From contig JBCCVR010000215.1 in NCBI GenBank assembly GCA_039194995.1, forward strand, positions 1 through 11,377: a stretch of DNA of 11,377 nt, written 5' to 3'. The notes under the pieces were generated by a model. It saw only the letters and a program-made list of their open reading frames with translations. It made no database searches and was not told the origin of the DNA. Within the stretch, counting starts at the first letter, position 1; each line of letters opens with the position of its first letter. The position numbers and the translations under genes are program-made. This document shows, in pieces, positions 1 through 5,919 of this stretch. This stretch comes from CCY15215 sp039194995 (GTDB lineage: Bacteria; Cyanobacteriota; Cyanobacteriia; Cyanobacteriales; Spirulinaceae).

Positions 1-10
1 CCTCCTCTTG

Positions 11-62
11 CCTCCCCTCCTCGGAGGGGCTGGGGGTGGGTTGGGGTTGGGGGGTGGGTTCT
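11..62. repeat. G-rich hairpin repeat, copy 1
   Basis: A dispersed intergenic repeat just downstream of the binding-protein gene. CCCCTCC (14-20) and GGAGGGG (23-29) form a tight hairpin. A G-rich tail with runs at 26-29, 32-36, 38-40, 43-46, 49-54 and 56-58 follows, ending in GGGTGGGTTC. The same hairpin-plus-tail layout recurs at 1864-1898. Six runs of three or more G separated by 1-2 bases could form a G-quadruplex on the plus strand, which is the non-RNA-like strand for the minus-strand operon. The left boundary is uncertain because the window starts here. Confidence 0.75.
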
Positions 63-73
63 TATTGGCTTTC

Positions 74-1120
74 TTATTTTTGACTTTCTGCGTAGGCTTT
101 AACAAAGCGATCGTCAAAAATCTTATCTAAAGGGGGAGCTTCTTCGATAAAACCGACGCTTATCATAAATTCAGCCATTCTTTCGGCGGCATAAGGCATA
201 TGTTTCATGCTATCGCCGGAGCTAAAGGCTTCTAAGTTTTCCTCAATCGTAAAAATCTTCGTTCCTTCTTTAAGTTTTTGTAACTCTCCGACGGAAACAT
301 TGGCACGCTTAGCCATGATTTCATCAGCGCGATCGGGATTTTTTTCCATAAATTCCAAGATATCAAACCAAGTATTAACTAAGGCTTGAACGTCGTCGGG
401 GCGTTCGTCGATCAATTTTTGAGTAACGACAAGAAGATCCGGGATCGCACCGGGAAACTCTTTCGAAGAAATCAATTCTTTTGAGCCTTCTCGTTCTAAA
501 GCAATGAGCCAAAACGGTGGAAATGCACCGACTGCATCGACACTTTCATTAACAAAAGCGGCGGCTGCATCTCCGGTATCCATGCCGACAATTTCCACAT
601 CATCCCGAGACATTCCTTTTTCTTCCAAAGCAAGACTGAGGAGAAAATCATCGACAACCCCTTCTTCAACGGCAACTTTTTTGCCTTTTAAGTCTTCAAT
701 AGAATTAATTTCTTCAGAAACAATAATTTTGTCATTCCCGGCAGAATTATCGTTCACTAGAACGGCAACTTCGCCATTAACTGCATCGGCAGCAAAAGAG
801 ATCGTATCGTTGAGGGTTTGACAGTTGGCATCTAATTTTCCGGCGGCCAAACTTTCCATCGAGGCGAGATAACTATCGAACCATTGCAATTTTACATTGA
901 CGTTATTGGCCTCGAATAAACCTTCCTCTTCTGCGATCGCCCAAGGCCACCAACCCGCCCAAGTACTGTAGCCCATTACAATGGCTTCGGTATCCTCGGC
1001 GCTACTTTTCGTGTCGCTTTCATCTGCTTGGGTCTGGGGTGAATTTTGAGTGCAGCTTATCGTTAAAATCAAGCTGGCGAGAAAGACGGCAAGTAATGAA
1101 AAAATTTGACGGCGTTTCAT
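74..1120 (-). CDS. ABC transporter substrate-binding lipoprotein, candidate guanidine receptor
   Basis: A 348-residue periplasmic binding protein of the NMT1/SsuA-TauA-like class, which captures small N- or S-containing solutes for an ABC importer. The N-terminus is KRR, a hydrophobic stretch (residues 6-22) and a lipobox-like T-I-S-C with Cys23, so it is probably a lipoprotein. An acidic, Ser/Thr-rich linker (24-46) precedes the fold. Residues 50-60 are unusually aromatic (Y51, W54, W57, W58, W60), which could suit a planar cation. The start lies 9 bp after the hypB-like stop with a GGGGG Shine-Dalgarno, showing translational linkage. Synechocystis has a binding-protein gene (sll1080) at the same place beside guanidine hydrolase, followed by permease and ATPase. 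Those partners would lie beyond the left edge. The family call is firm; guanidine as ligand is inferred from the operon. Confidence 0.88.
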   Translation of the reverse strand: MKRRQIFSLLAVFLASLILTISCTQNSPQTQADESDTKSSAEDTEAIVMGYSTWAGWWPWAIAEEEGLFEANNVNVKLQWFDSYLASMESLAAGKLDANCQTLNDTISFAADAVNGEVAVLVNDNSAGNDKIIVSEEINSIEDLKGKKVAVEEGVVDDFLLSLALEEKGMSRDDVEIVGMDTGDAAAAFVNESVDAVGAFPPFWLIALEREGSKELISSKEFPGAIPDLLVVTQKLIDERPDDVQALVNTWFDILEFMEKNPDRADEIMAKRANVSVGELQKLKEGTKIFTIEENLEAFSSGDSMKHMPYAAERMAEFMISVGFIEEAPPLDKIFDDRFVKAYAESQK

Positions 1121-1129
1121 GTTGTCCCC

Positions 1130-1831
1130 CTAGGAAATAAGTTCGAGTAATGGTTTGTTTTTGTTTTTTAACTGCGATCGCACCCAGTTCAACCAAGTTT
1201 CTAAACCTTCGCCTGTTTTGGCAGAAATCGGAATCATCGTCACGTGGGGATTAATTTGCCGCACGTTCTCTTCAATTTGTTGAATATCGATCTCCAAATA
1301 AGGAGCAAGATCGATTTTGGTAATTAACAAACAGTCTGCTTCTCGAAACATAACGGGATATTTGAGGGGTTTATCTTCCCCTTCCGTCACGCTGAGAAGG
1401 GCAACTTTAGCATGTTCTCCCACTTCAAATTCTGCCGGACAAACTAAATTACCGACATTTTCCACAAAGACAAGATCGAATTGAGAAGGGTCGTATTGAT
1501 GTTCGAGGGCATGAATGCCCCCAGAGACCATTTTTGAGTCTAAATGACACGATCGCCCGGTATTGATGGCAATCACGGGAACGTCATATTGCCGCAGGCG
1601 ATCGGCATCGAGTTCGGTGGTCATATCCCCTTCAATGACAGCCATTTTTACATCTTGATTTAAAGCAGCGAGAGTCCGTTCTAACAATACCGTTTTGCCG
1701 GCTCCCGGACTGCTCATCACATTCAAACAAGTTATACCCCATTCATCAAAGCGATCGCGGTTGCGATCTGCCCCTTCTTGGTTGGCATGGAGTAAGTTAA
1801 TCTCTAAAGCAGCATCAAAAGTTTGGTGCAT
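1130..1831 (-). CDS. hypB: HypB-family nickel GTPase (GhaB-like), accessory of guanidine hydrolase
   Basis: A 233-residue SIMIBI-class GTPase that delivers Ni2+ in a GTP-dependent step. The P-loop is SSPGAGKT (40-47), with GTPase elements EGD (67-69) and TKID (171-174). The G-domain metal site is present: C95-H96 in GRSCHLD and C131 in LVCPAEF. The N-terminal Cys motif and His-rich stretch of many hydrogenase HypBs are absent; only about 30 residues precede the G domain. No hydrogenase gene is nearby, and the gene follows the hypA-like gene in the guanidine hydrolase operon. In Synechocystis the equivalent pair (sll1078/sll1079) is required to activate the hydrolase and has been named GhaA/GhaB. 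No clear Shine-Dalgarno precedes the ATG; the upstream 26 bases are mostly a heptamer tract. The HypB fold is certain; the hydrolase partnership is inferred from context. Confidence 0.93.
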   Translation of the reverse strand: MHQTFDAALEINLLHANQEGADRNRDRFDEWGITCLNVMSSPGAGKTVLLERTLAALNQDVKMAVIEGDMTTELDADRLRQYDVPVIAINTGRSCHLDSKMVSGGIHALEHQYDPSQFDLVFVENVGNLVCPAEFEVGEHAKVALLSVTEGEDKPLKYPVMFREADCLLITKIDLAPYLEIDIQQIEENVRQINPHVTMIPISAKTGEGLETWLNWVRSQLKNKNKPLLELIS

Positions 1832-1836
1832 AAGTT

Positions 1837-1857
1837 GGTTATTGGTTATTGGTTGTA
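1837..1857. repeat. Tandem heptamer tract (GGTTATT)n
   Basis: GGTTATT occurs at 1837-1843 and 1844-1850, followed by the variant GGTTGTA at 1851-1857. This is a short STRR-type tandem heptamer. It lies 5 bp upstream of the hypB-like start, where a ribosome binding site would be expected. Confidence 0.7.
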
Positions 1858-1863
1858 TTCCGG

Positions 1864-1898
1864 CTCCCCCTCTTGGGAGGGGGTTGGGGGGTGGGTTC
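1864..1898. repeat. G-rich hairpin repeat, copy 2
   Basis: CCCCCTC (1866-1872) pairs with GAGGGGG (1877-1883) around a TTGG loop. A GGTTGGGGGGTGGGTTC tail follows, matching the end of the copy at 11-62. G-runs at 1875-1877, 1879-1883, 1886-1891 and 1893-1895 fit a G-quadruplex pattern. It fills the gap between the hypA-like and hypB-like genes and abuts the hypA stop codon. Confidence 0.78.
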
Positions 1899-2291
1899 CT
1901 ATTTGTTAATCACTGGTGACTGGTGACTGGTGACTGGTGACTGATATTTGTACTCAATGCGATCGATTTTGAGTTCGCGTCCGGAGCGAATGTCATCCAT
2001 TGGCGATCGGCAAGCGGGGCAGGTATATTGCAAGCCGTATTCTGGCTCGTATTCTTGTTGGCAAGAATGGCAAAAGGCAATTAATGGGGTTTCTTTGATA
2101 TTGAGTTTGACTCCCTCTAAAAAAGTGCCTTTTGTTTGCACGGCAAAGGCAAATTCTAAACTTGCGGGTTCGACACAGGTAAATTTTCCAACAATCAGAT
2201 GTACGGCTTCAATTTGGGGGATGTCCGGCTGAGATTCCCACCAATCTTTTATCGTTCCGATTAAGGCTTTCGTCATATCTGTTTCGTGCAT
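1899..2291 (-). CDS. hypA: HypA-family nickel chaperone (GhaA-like), accessory of guanidine hydrolase
   Basis: A 130-residue nickel metallochaperone that receives Ni from or hands it over with the HypB partner. It begins Met-His-Glu, the N-terminal Ni-binding motif of HypA. The zinc domain has two CxxC pairs, C74/C77 and C91/C94. The start is 25 bp downstream of the hydrolase stop, so the two are probably cotranscribed. HypA is usually about 113-115 residues. Here the conserved part ends near residue 115 (RIEYK), and the last 15 or so residues (YQSPVTSHQSPVINK) are the translation of a CAGTCAC heptamer array, so the tail looks acquired by repeat invasion. With no hydrogenase genes present, its client is inferred to be the adjacent hydrolase, as for Synechocystis sll1078. 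Confidence 0.92.
   Translation of the reverse strand: MHETDMTKALIGTIKDWWESQPDIPQIEAVHLIVGKFTCVEPASLEFAFAVQTKGTFLEGVKLNIKETPLIAFCHSCQQEYEPEYGLQYTCPACRSPMDDIRSGRELKIDRIEYKYQSPVTSHQSPVINK
1911..1944. repeat. Tandem heptamer tract (TGGTGAC)4 inside the hypA 3' end
   Basis: Four perfect copies of TGGTGAC lie at 1914-1920, 1921-1927, 1928-1934 and 1935-1941, with partial units on each side. Read on the minus strand they are CAGTCAC units. Three units make seven codons, so the encoded tail starts to repeat every seven residues (QSPVTSH then QSPV). This is an STRR-type cyanobacterial repeat lying within a coding sequence. Confidence 0.85.
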
Positions 2292-2316
2292 TTTTTTATC
2301 CTTTATTCTTTACGTT

Positions 2317-3483
2317 TTACTCCCAGTTGACCAATTCAGGCTGTGCTTCGGGATGAATATAAACGGGTTTTTCTTGGCGCGGCAATTGTCCCGATAAAAC
2401 TAAATGTGCCATCGCGTCGCAAATTACGCGAGTTGCCATGAGTGAAGTAATATCGCTGATATCGTAAGGAGGAGAAACTTCTACGACTTCTAAACCGCAA
2501 ACGGGAGCATTTTGAACGATTTTCCCTAACAAATATAAGGCTTCTCGGGGGAGTAAACCACCGGGTTCGGGCCAGCCAGTACCGGGGACAAAACCAGCAT
2601 CAATACAATCAATATCAAAGCTAATATAAACGCAATCCGTTCCGTCCAATGCTTTCTCTAGAGCAAAATCTACGGCCGCGTCTAACCCCATTTCTGTAAT
2701 ATCCGTTACCGTGAGAATATTAGTTGCTCGTTCTCGGCAAACTTTAACGCCCTGACGGGGAACTTGCCAGCCACCAATTCCCAATTGAACTAAATTTTTA
2801 GCGGGAGCATTCTTCATATTCGTGGCATGAAACCAAGGACAAGTGTGCATTCGTTCGTCTAAATCCGTCTCTTGAGTATCGACATGGCGATCGAAGTGAA
2901 TAATCCCTACTTTTTTATCTCCTAAATGCCGACAAACGCCGCGAACTGTTGGAAAGCCGATGGAATGATCGCCCCCTAAAATAATGGGAAATGCACCCGA
3001 ACTAAAAACGTGGGCGACCCCTTTAGAGATTTGATCGAAAGACTTTTCGTTATTGGCAGGAATAGTAAAGATATCCCCCACATCGCAAAGGGTAATCTGT
3101 TCTCGCAAATCAATTCCTAATTCAAAGTTGTAGGGGGTATAAAGGGCAGAAATACGGCGAATTCCTTGAGGTCCGAAGCGCGTTCCAGGGCGATAAGTGG
3201 TACCGGAATCATGGGGAACGCCGATAATCGCAATGTCGTATTCTCCCACTTTTCTCGCATCTTCAAGAAAAGGTGCTTTGAGAAATGTATTAATCCCGGC
3301 ATAGTGAGGTAGTTCGCCGCGAGAAAAAGTCGGAATGCTGCGATCGCGGATACTTTCTGCCGCTTCTAAGCCAAATTCCAAGCCTTTCTGAACCTCCTGT
3401 TGCCAGCCGGTAAAGGGGAGTTGGGCTTCTTTTTCTAATGCTCGTTGGGCTTCGCTGAGATTATCGTTAGATGGTTCGTTCAT
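2317..3483 (-). CDS. gdmH: Ni-dependent guanidine hydrolase (ureohydrolase/agmatinase family)
   Basis: A 388-residue ureohydrolase, inferred to hydrolyse guanidine to urea and ammonia in the cytoplasm. Binuclear metal ligands are visible: H173 in GGDHS, D198/H200/D202 in HFDRHVD, and D290/D292 in FDIDCID. An N-terminal extension of about 80 residues precedes the catalytic core, making it longer than typical agmatinases (about 300-320) and close to Synechocystis Sll1077. The metal motif has Arg199 where arginases and agmatinases usually have Ala (DAH). The substrate call rests on three things: a guanidine-I riboswitch in the leader, nickel chaperone genes directly downstream, and a gene order identical to the Synechocystis locus whose enzyme was shown to be a Ni2+-dependent guanidine hydrolase. 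An automatic label of agmatinase or SpeB would probably be wrong. The Shine-Dalgarno is weak (GAGAG about 12 bases upstream). Confidence 0.9.
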   Translation of the reverse strand: MNEPSNDNLSEAQRALEKEAQLPFTGWQQEVQKGLEFGLEAAESIRDRSIPTFSRGELPHYAGINTFLKAPFLEDARKVGEYDIAIIGVPHDSGTTYRPGTRFGPQGIRRISALYTPYNFELGIDLREQITLCDVGDIFTIPANNEKSFDQISKGVAHVFSSGAFPIILGGDHSIGFPTVRGVCRHLGDKKVGIIHFDRHVDTQETDLDERMHTCPWFHATNMKNAPAKNLVQLGIGGWQVPRQGVKVCRERATNILTVTDITEMGLDAAVDFALEKALDGTDCVYISFDIDCIDAGFVPGTGWPEPGGLLPREALYLLGKIVQNAPVCGLEVVEVSPPYDISDITSLMATRVICDAMAHLVLSGQLPRQEKPVYIHPEAQPELVNWE

Positions 3484-3518
3484 GTCGAAAATTCTCTCAA
3501 AATAGTCATTAATAAGTC

Positions 3519-3568
3519 AGCCCGGGAGAGTTCTACAATTTACACGAAATTGCAAAATCTCCCGGGCT
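3519..3568 (-). terminator. Riboswitch-controlled terminator hairpin
   Basis: AGCCCGGGAGA (3519-3529) and TCTCCCGGGCT (3558-3568) are perfect 11-bp complements. An inner 6-bp stem, CAATTT (3536-3541) with AAATTG (3547-3552), extends the hairpin. The upstream arm in the RNA is the 3' GCCCGGGAGA element of the guanidine-I aptamer, so ligand-stabilised aptamer folding and this hairpin exclude each other. The bases after the hairpin are U-rich but interrupted (GACTTATTAATGACTATTTT), so termination may be incomplete. It lies 35 bp upstream of the gdmH start. Confidence 0.75.
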
Positions 3569-3730
3569 TTTATCCCGCCGTGTGGCTAACTCGAAATTGT
3601 TCAAAAATATACTTAAAACAATCTCAAAACATAATCCTGTTAGCTTGTTTCTCTCGGACCAGTCACTCAATTCACTTGCCAGCATATAACTGACTTGAAG
3701 AATCTGTCAAAATGAGTCGGAACCCTAGAA
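3558..3730 (-). promoter_or_regulatory. Guanidine-I riboswitch (ykkC, subtype 1)
   Basis: All hallmark ykkC elements occur in order on the minus strand: CTAGGGTTCCG (3728-3718), ACTGGTCCGAGAG (3663-3651), ACACGGCGGGA (3583-3573) and AAAAGCCCGGGAGA (3571-3558). Supporting stems are ACTCA/TGAGT (3717-3713 with 3669-3665) and GCTAAC/GTTAGC (3644-3639 with 3590-3585). The class binds free guanidinium and usually turns genes on by preventing termination. Here it precedes the hydrolase, its nickel chaperones and a transporter, the expected guanidine-responsive regulon. Recognition is from the conserved sequence itself; the precise 5' end is approximate. Confidence 0.95.
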
Positions 3731-3743
3731 ACAATTAGATTTT

Positions 3744-3771
3744 ATTCTATTTTGTGGCTCTAGGGTATCAA
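3744..3771 (-). promoter_or_regulatory. Probable sigma70 promoter of the gdmH operon
   Basis: On the minus strand TTGATA (-35, 3771-3766) is separated by 16 bp from TAGAAT (-10, 3749-3744). Transcription would start near 3737, just before the aptamer, giving a leader of about 250 nt. Correct placement relative to the riboswitch supports it. Confidence 0.6.
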
Positions 3772-3783
3772 GTTATCATCTGT

Positions 3784-4128
3784 TTGTTTGTAGTCAAAGT
3801 TACAGAATTTTGTATTGATTCTGAGCATTGAATTTTAATTTTTCTGGATCTTAAGAATGAATTTTAATAGACTTAGCGTAGTTTTATATCTCTCTATTCT
3901 TCAGAAACGCGATCGCTTTTCGGTGTTCGCAAACACTCTAATTTTTATTAAGAAAAGTAAAAATATCTTGACTTAACGTGTAATTTCCCGATGGAACAGT
4001 TTTATTTTTATGGGGAAAACCCTATCTTTTGCCAACTTAAAACTGTAGAAATCCCAAAATCCCAGTTGGAGAGCGAGAAGGGTAGCTTAAACTAATCCAA
4101 ATGATACAGAGGATATTGAGGTTGATTT
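3784..4128. other. AT-rich divergent intergenic region
   Basis: This 345-bp spacer separates the minus-strand guanidine operon from plus-strand pgi. I see no convincing open reading frame and no tRNA-like fold. It contains one HIP1 octamer (3909-3916), and just after it a weak 5-bp hairpin followed by a T-rich stretch. The pgi promoter presumably lies at its right end. Confidence 0.6.
4066..4093 (+). promoter_or_regulatory. Possible pgi promoter
   Basis: TTGGAG (4066-4071), a 16-bp spacer and TAAACT (4088-4093) make a weak sigma70-like match. It would give a leader of roughly 30 nt before the pgi ATG. GAGG at 4118-4121, seven bases before the ATG, is the likely ribosome binding site. The promoter call is tentative. 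Confidence 0.3.
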
Positions 4129-5718
4129 ATGGACTCTGCTGCACTCTGGCAACGCTACCAAGACTGGCTCTACTATAATGATGCCCTCGGATTTTACGTG
4201 GATGTCAGCCGTATGCGCTTCGATGATTTCTTCGTTAAAGCCATGCTGCCCGAGTTCGAGAGAGCATTTGCAGAAATGGCAGCCCTAGAAGGCGGCGCGA
4301 TCGCCAATCCCGACGAAAATCGCATGGTGGGTCATTATTGGCTGCGCAACGCCGATCTCGCTCCTACTACGGAATTAAAGCAAGAAATCGTCGAAACCCT
4401 AGAGCAAGTCAAAACTTTTGCCAGCAAAGTCCATAGCGGCGCAATTTCACCCCCCGGAGCCGTCAAATTTACCGATATTCTCTCCATTGGTATTGGTGGA
4501 TCGGCGTTGGGTCCCCAATTTGTCTCCGAGGCACTCGCGCCGATCGCGCCTCCCCTGGCCATTCATTTCGTCGATAATAGCGATCCGGCGGGAATTGATA
4601 AAACCATCGCCAAGATCGGCGATCGCCTCAATACCACTCTTGTTTTAGTCATTTCCAAATCCGGCGGCACCCCGGAAACCCGCAATGGGATGTTAGAAGC
4701 CAAAGCCGCTTACGAAGCCAAAGGTCTCGATTTTGCTCCCCATGCTGTTGCCATTACCGGTCACGGATCGAAGTTGGAAAATATCGCCAAAGCCGACAAC
4801 TGGTTGACGACTTTTCCCATGCACGACTGGGTAGGAGGACGCACCTCGGAAATGTCCGCCGTGGGACTCGTCGCCGCAGCCCTCCAAGGCATCGATATTC
4901 AAGCGATTCTGGACGGGGCAAAGTTAATGGACGATGCCACCCGCGTCCCAAATTTGCAACAGAATCCCGCCGCTCTCCTCGCCCTCTCGTGGCATTTTGC
5001 GGGCAATGGCAAGGGGGCAAAAGATATGGTGGTCTTGCCCTATAAGGATAGCCTTTTGCTCTTCAGCCGCTATTTACAACAATTGGTGATGGAGTCTTTG
5101 GGGAAAGAAAAAGACCTTGATGGTAATACGGTTTACCAAGGCATTGCCGTTTATGGTAATAAAGGTTCTACCGACCAACACGCATACGTGCAGCAACTCC
5201 GAGAAGGCGTTCCCAATTTCTTTCTCACTTTTGTCGAAGTGCTGAAGGATCGCGAGGGGAGTTCTATCGCCATTGAAAATGAAGCCACAAGCGGAGATTT
5301 CCTCTCTGGTTTCCTGCAAGGTACCCGCCAAGCGCTCTATGAAAATAGCCGCGATTCTATTGTCGTGACTATTCCAGAAGTCAATCCCCGTACTGTCGGT
5401 GCGCTGATTGCCCTTTACGATCGCGCTGTCGGTTTATATGGTTCTTTAGTTCGAGTTAATGCCTATCATCAACCCGGTGTTGAAGCGGGGAAAAAAGCAG
5501 CAGCATCGATTTTAGCCCTGCAAAGCCAAGCCGTTTCCGTCCTCAAAGCGGCCTCCTCTCCCCTGTCTCTCTCAGACATTGCCGATAAAGCGGGAGCCGG
5601 CGATCGCGTTGAAGAAGTTTACAAAATTCTTCGCCACCTCCACGCCAACCAACGCGGCCCGATTTTCACTGGCGATCCGAGTCAACCTGCCAGCTTGCAA
5701 GTTTCTTGGAAATCCTAG
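4129..5718 (+). CDS. pgi: Glucose-6-phosphate isomerase
   Basis: A 529-residue cytosolic enzyme that interconverts glucose-6-phosphate and fructose-6-phosphate, linking glycolysis, the oxidative pentose phosphate route, glycogen metabolism and Calvin-cycle products. The sugar-phosphate binding core is clear: IGIGGSALGP (120-129), the SKSGGTPET phosphate loop (176-184) and the family signature DWVGGRTS (233-240). Catalytic residues by family alignment are R238, E322 (in MESLGKE), H351 (in STDQHAY) and K455 (in PGVEAGKK). The last 70 residues or so (460-529), beyond the catalytic Lys helix, look like a small helical, winged-helix-like appendage (LSLSDIADKAG then VEEVYKILRHL); I recall a similar length in other cyanobacterial enzymes. 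The start is supported by GAGG seven bases upstream. A strong inverted repeat follows the stop, so the unit is probably monocistronic. Confidence 0.97.
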   Translation: MDSAALWQRYQDWLYYNDALGFYVDVSRMRFDDFFVKAMLPEFERAFAEMAALEGGAIANPDENRMVGHYWLRNADLAPTTELKQEIVETLEQVKTFASKVHSGAISPPGAVKFTDILSIGIGGSALGPQFVSEALAPIAPPLAIHFVDNSDPAGIDKTIAKIGDRLNTTLVLVISKSGGTPETRNGMLEAKAAYEAKGLDFAPHAVAITGHGSKLENIAKADNWLTTFPMHDWVGGRTSEMSAVGLVAAALQGIDIQAILDGAKLMDDATRVPNLQQNPAALLALSWHFAGNGKGAKDMVVLPYKDSLLLFSRYLQQLVMESLGKEKDLDGNTVYQGIAVYGNKGSTDQHAYVQQLREGVPNFFLTFVEVLKDREGSSIAIENEATSGDFLSGFLQGTRQALYENSRDSIVVTIPEVNPRTVGALIALYDRAVGLYGSLVRVNAYHQPGVEAGKKAAASILALQSQAVSVLKAASSPLSLSDIADKAGAGDRVEEVYKILRHLHANQRGPIFTGDPSQPASLQVSWKS

Positions 5719-5735
5719 ATTAAACTGATATGAGA

Positions 5736-5775
5736 AGAGACTCCCGTTCGAATCTTTGATTTGGCGGGAGTTTCT
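5736..5775 (+). terminator. Probable pgi terminator
   Basis: AGAGACTCCCG (5736-5746) pairs with CGGGAGTTTCT (5765-5775), 11 bp with one G-U, 17 bp after the pgi stop. Only a short, mixed T-rich stretch follows, so it is a good hairpin but an imperfect intrinsic terminator. Confidence 0.6.
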
Positions 5776-5837
5776 GCCTGTTTCGACAACATTGAGACCC
5801 ACTTATTGCCCTTGCTCTTATCATAAAAAGAATATTC

Positions 5838-5867
5838 TTGTCATTTTTGTAACAGAAAGTTTACAAT
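5838..5867 (+). promoter_or_regulatory. Sigma70-type promoter of the cupin gene
   Basis: TTGTCA (5838-5843), an 18-bp spacer and TACAAT (5862-5867) lie between the pgi terminator hairpin and the cupin gene. The predicted start is near 5874, leaving a leader of about 45 nt with the AAGGAG ribosome binding site. Confidence 0.6.
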
Positions 5868-5919
5868 TCTCAATTCAAAATGAGAAAAAATTTTGCACTG
5901 ACAAGGAGCGGCTAGGACA

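Noticed and set aside
1837..1944. CRISPR array suggested by short repeated units
   Set aside because: The units are 7-bp direct tandem repeats without spacers, so this is an STRR-type tract.
3445..3693. 82-codon plus-strand open frame over the gdmH start and leader
   Set aside because: It runs antisense through the guanidine-I riboswitch and the gdmH start and has no Shine-Dalgarno or recognisable protein content.
3921..3950. Possible small RNA ending in a hairpin plus T-rich stretch in the pgi upstream region
   Set aside because: The stem is only about 5 bp and no matching promoter is convincing.
4754..5020. Antisense open frames within pgi
   Set aside because: Arg/Pro-rich composition typical of shadow frames; the sense strand encodes a full, highly conserved isomerase.
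5850..5865. NtcA-like site GTA-N10-TAC over the cupin promoter
   Set aside because: The established NtcA consensus is GTA-N8-TAC; the spacing is off by two and the half-sites are short enough to arise by chance.
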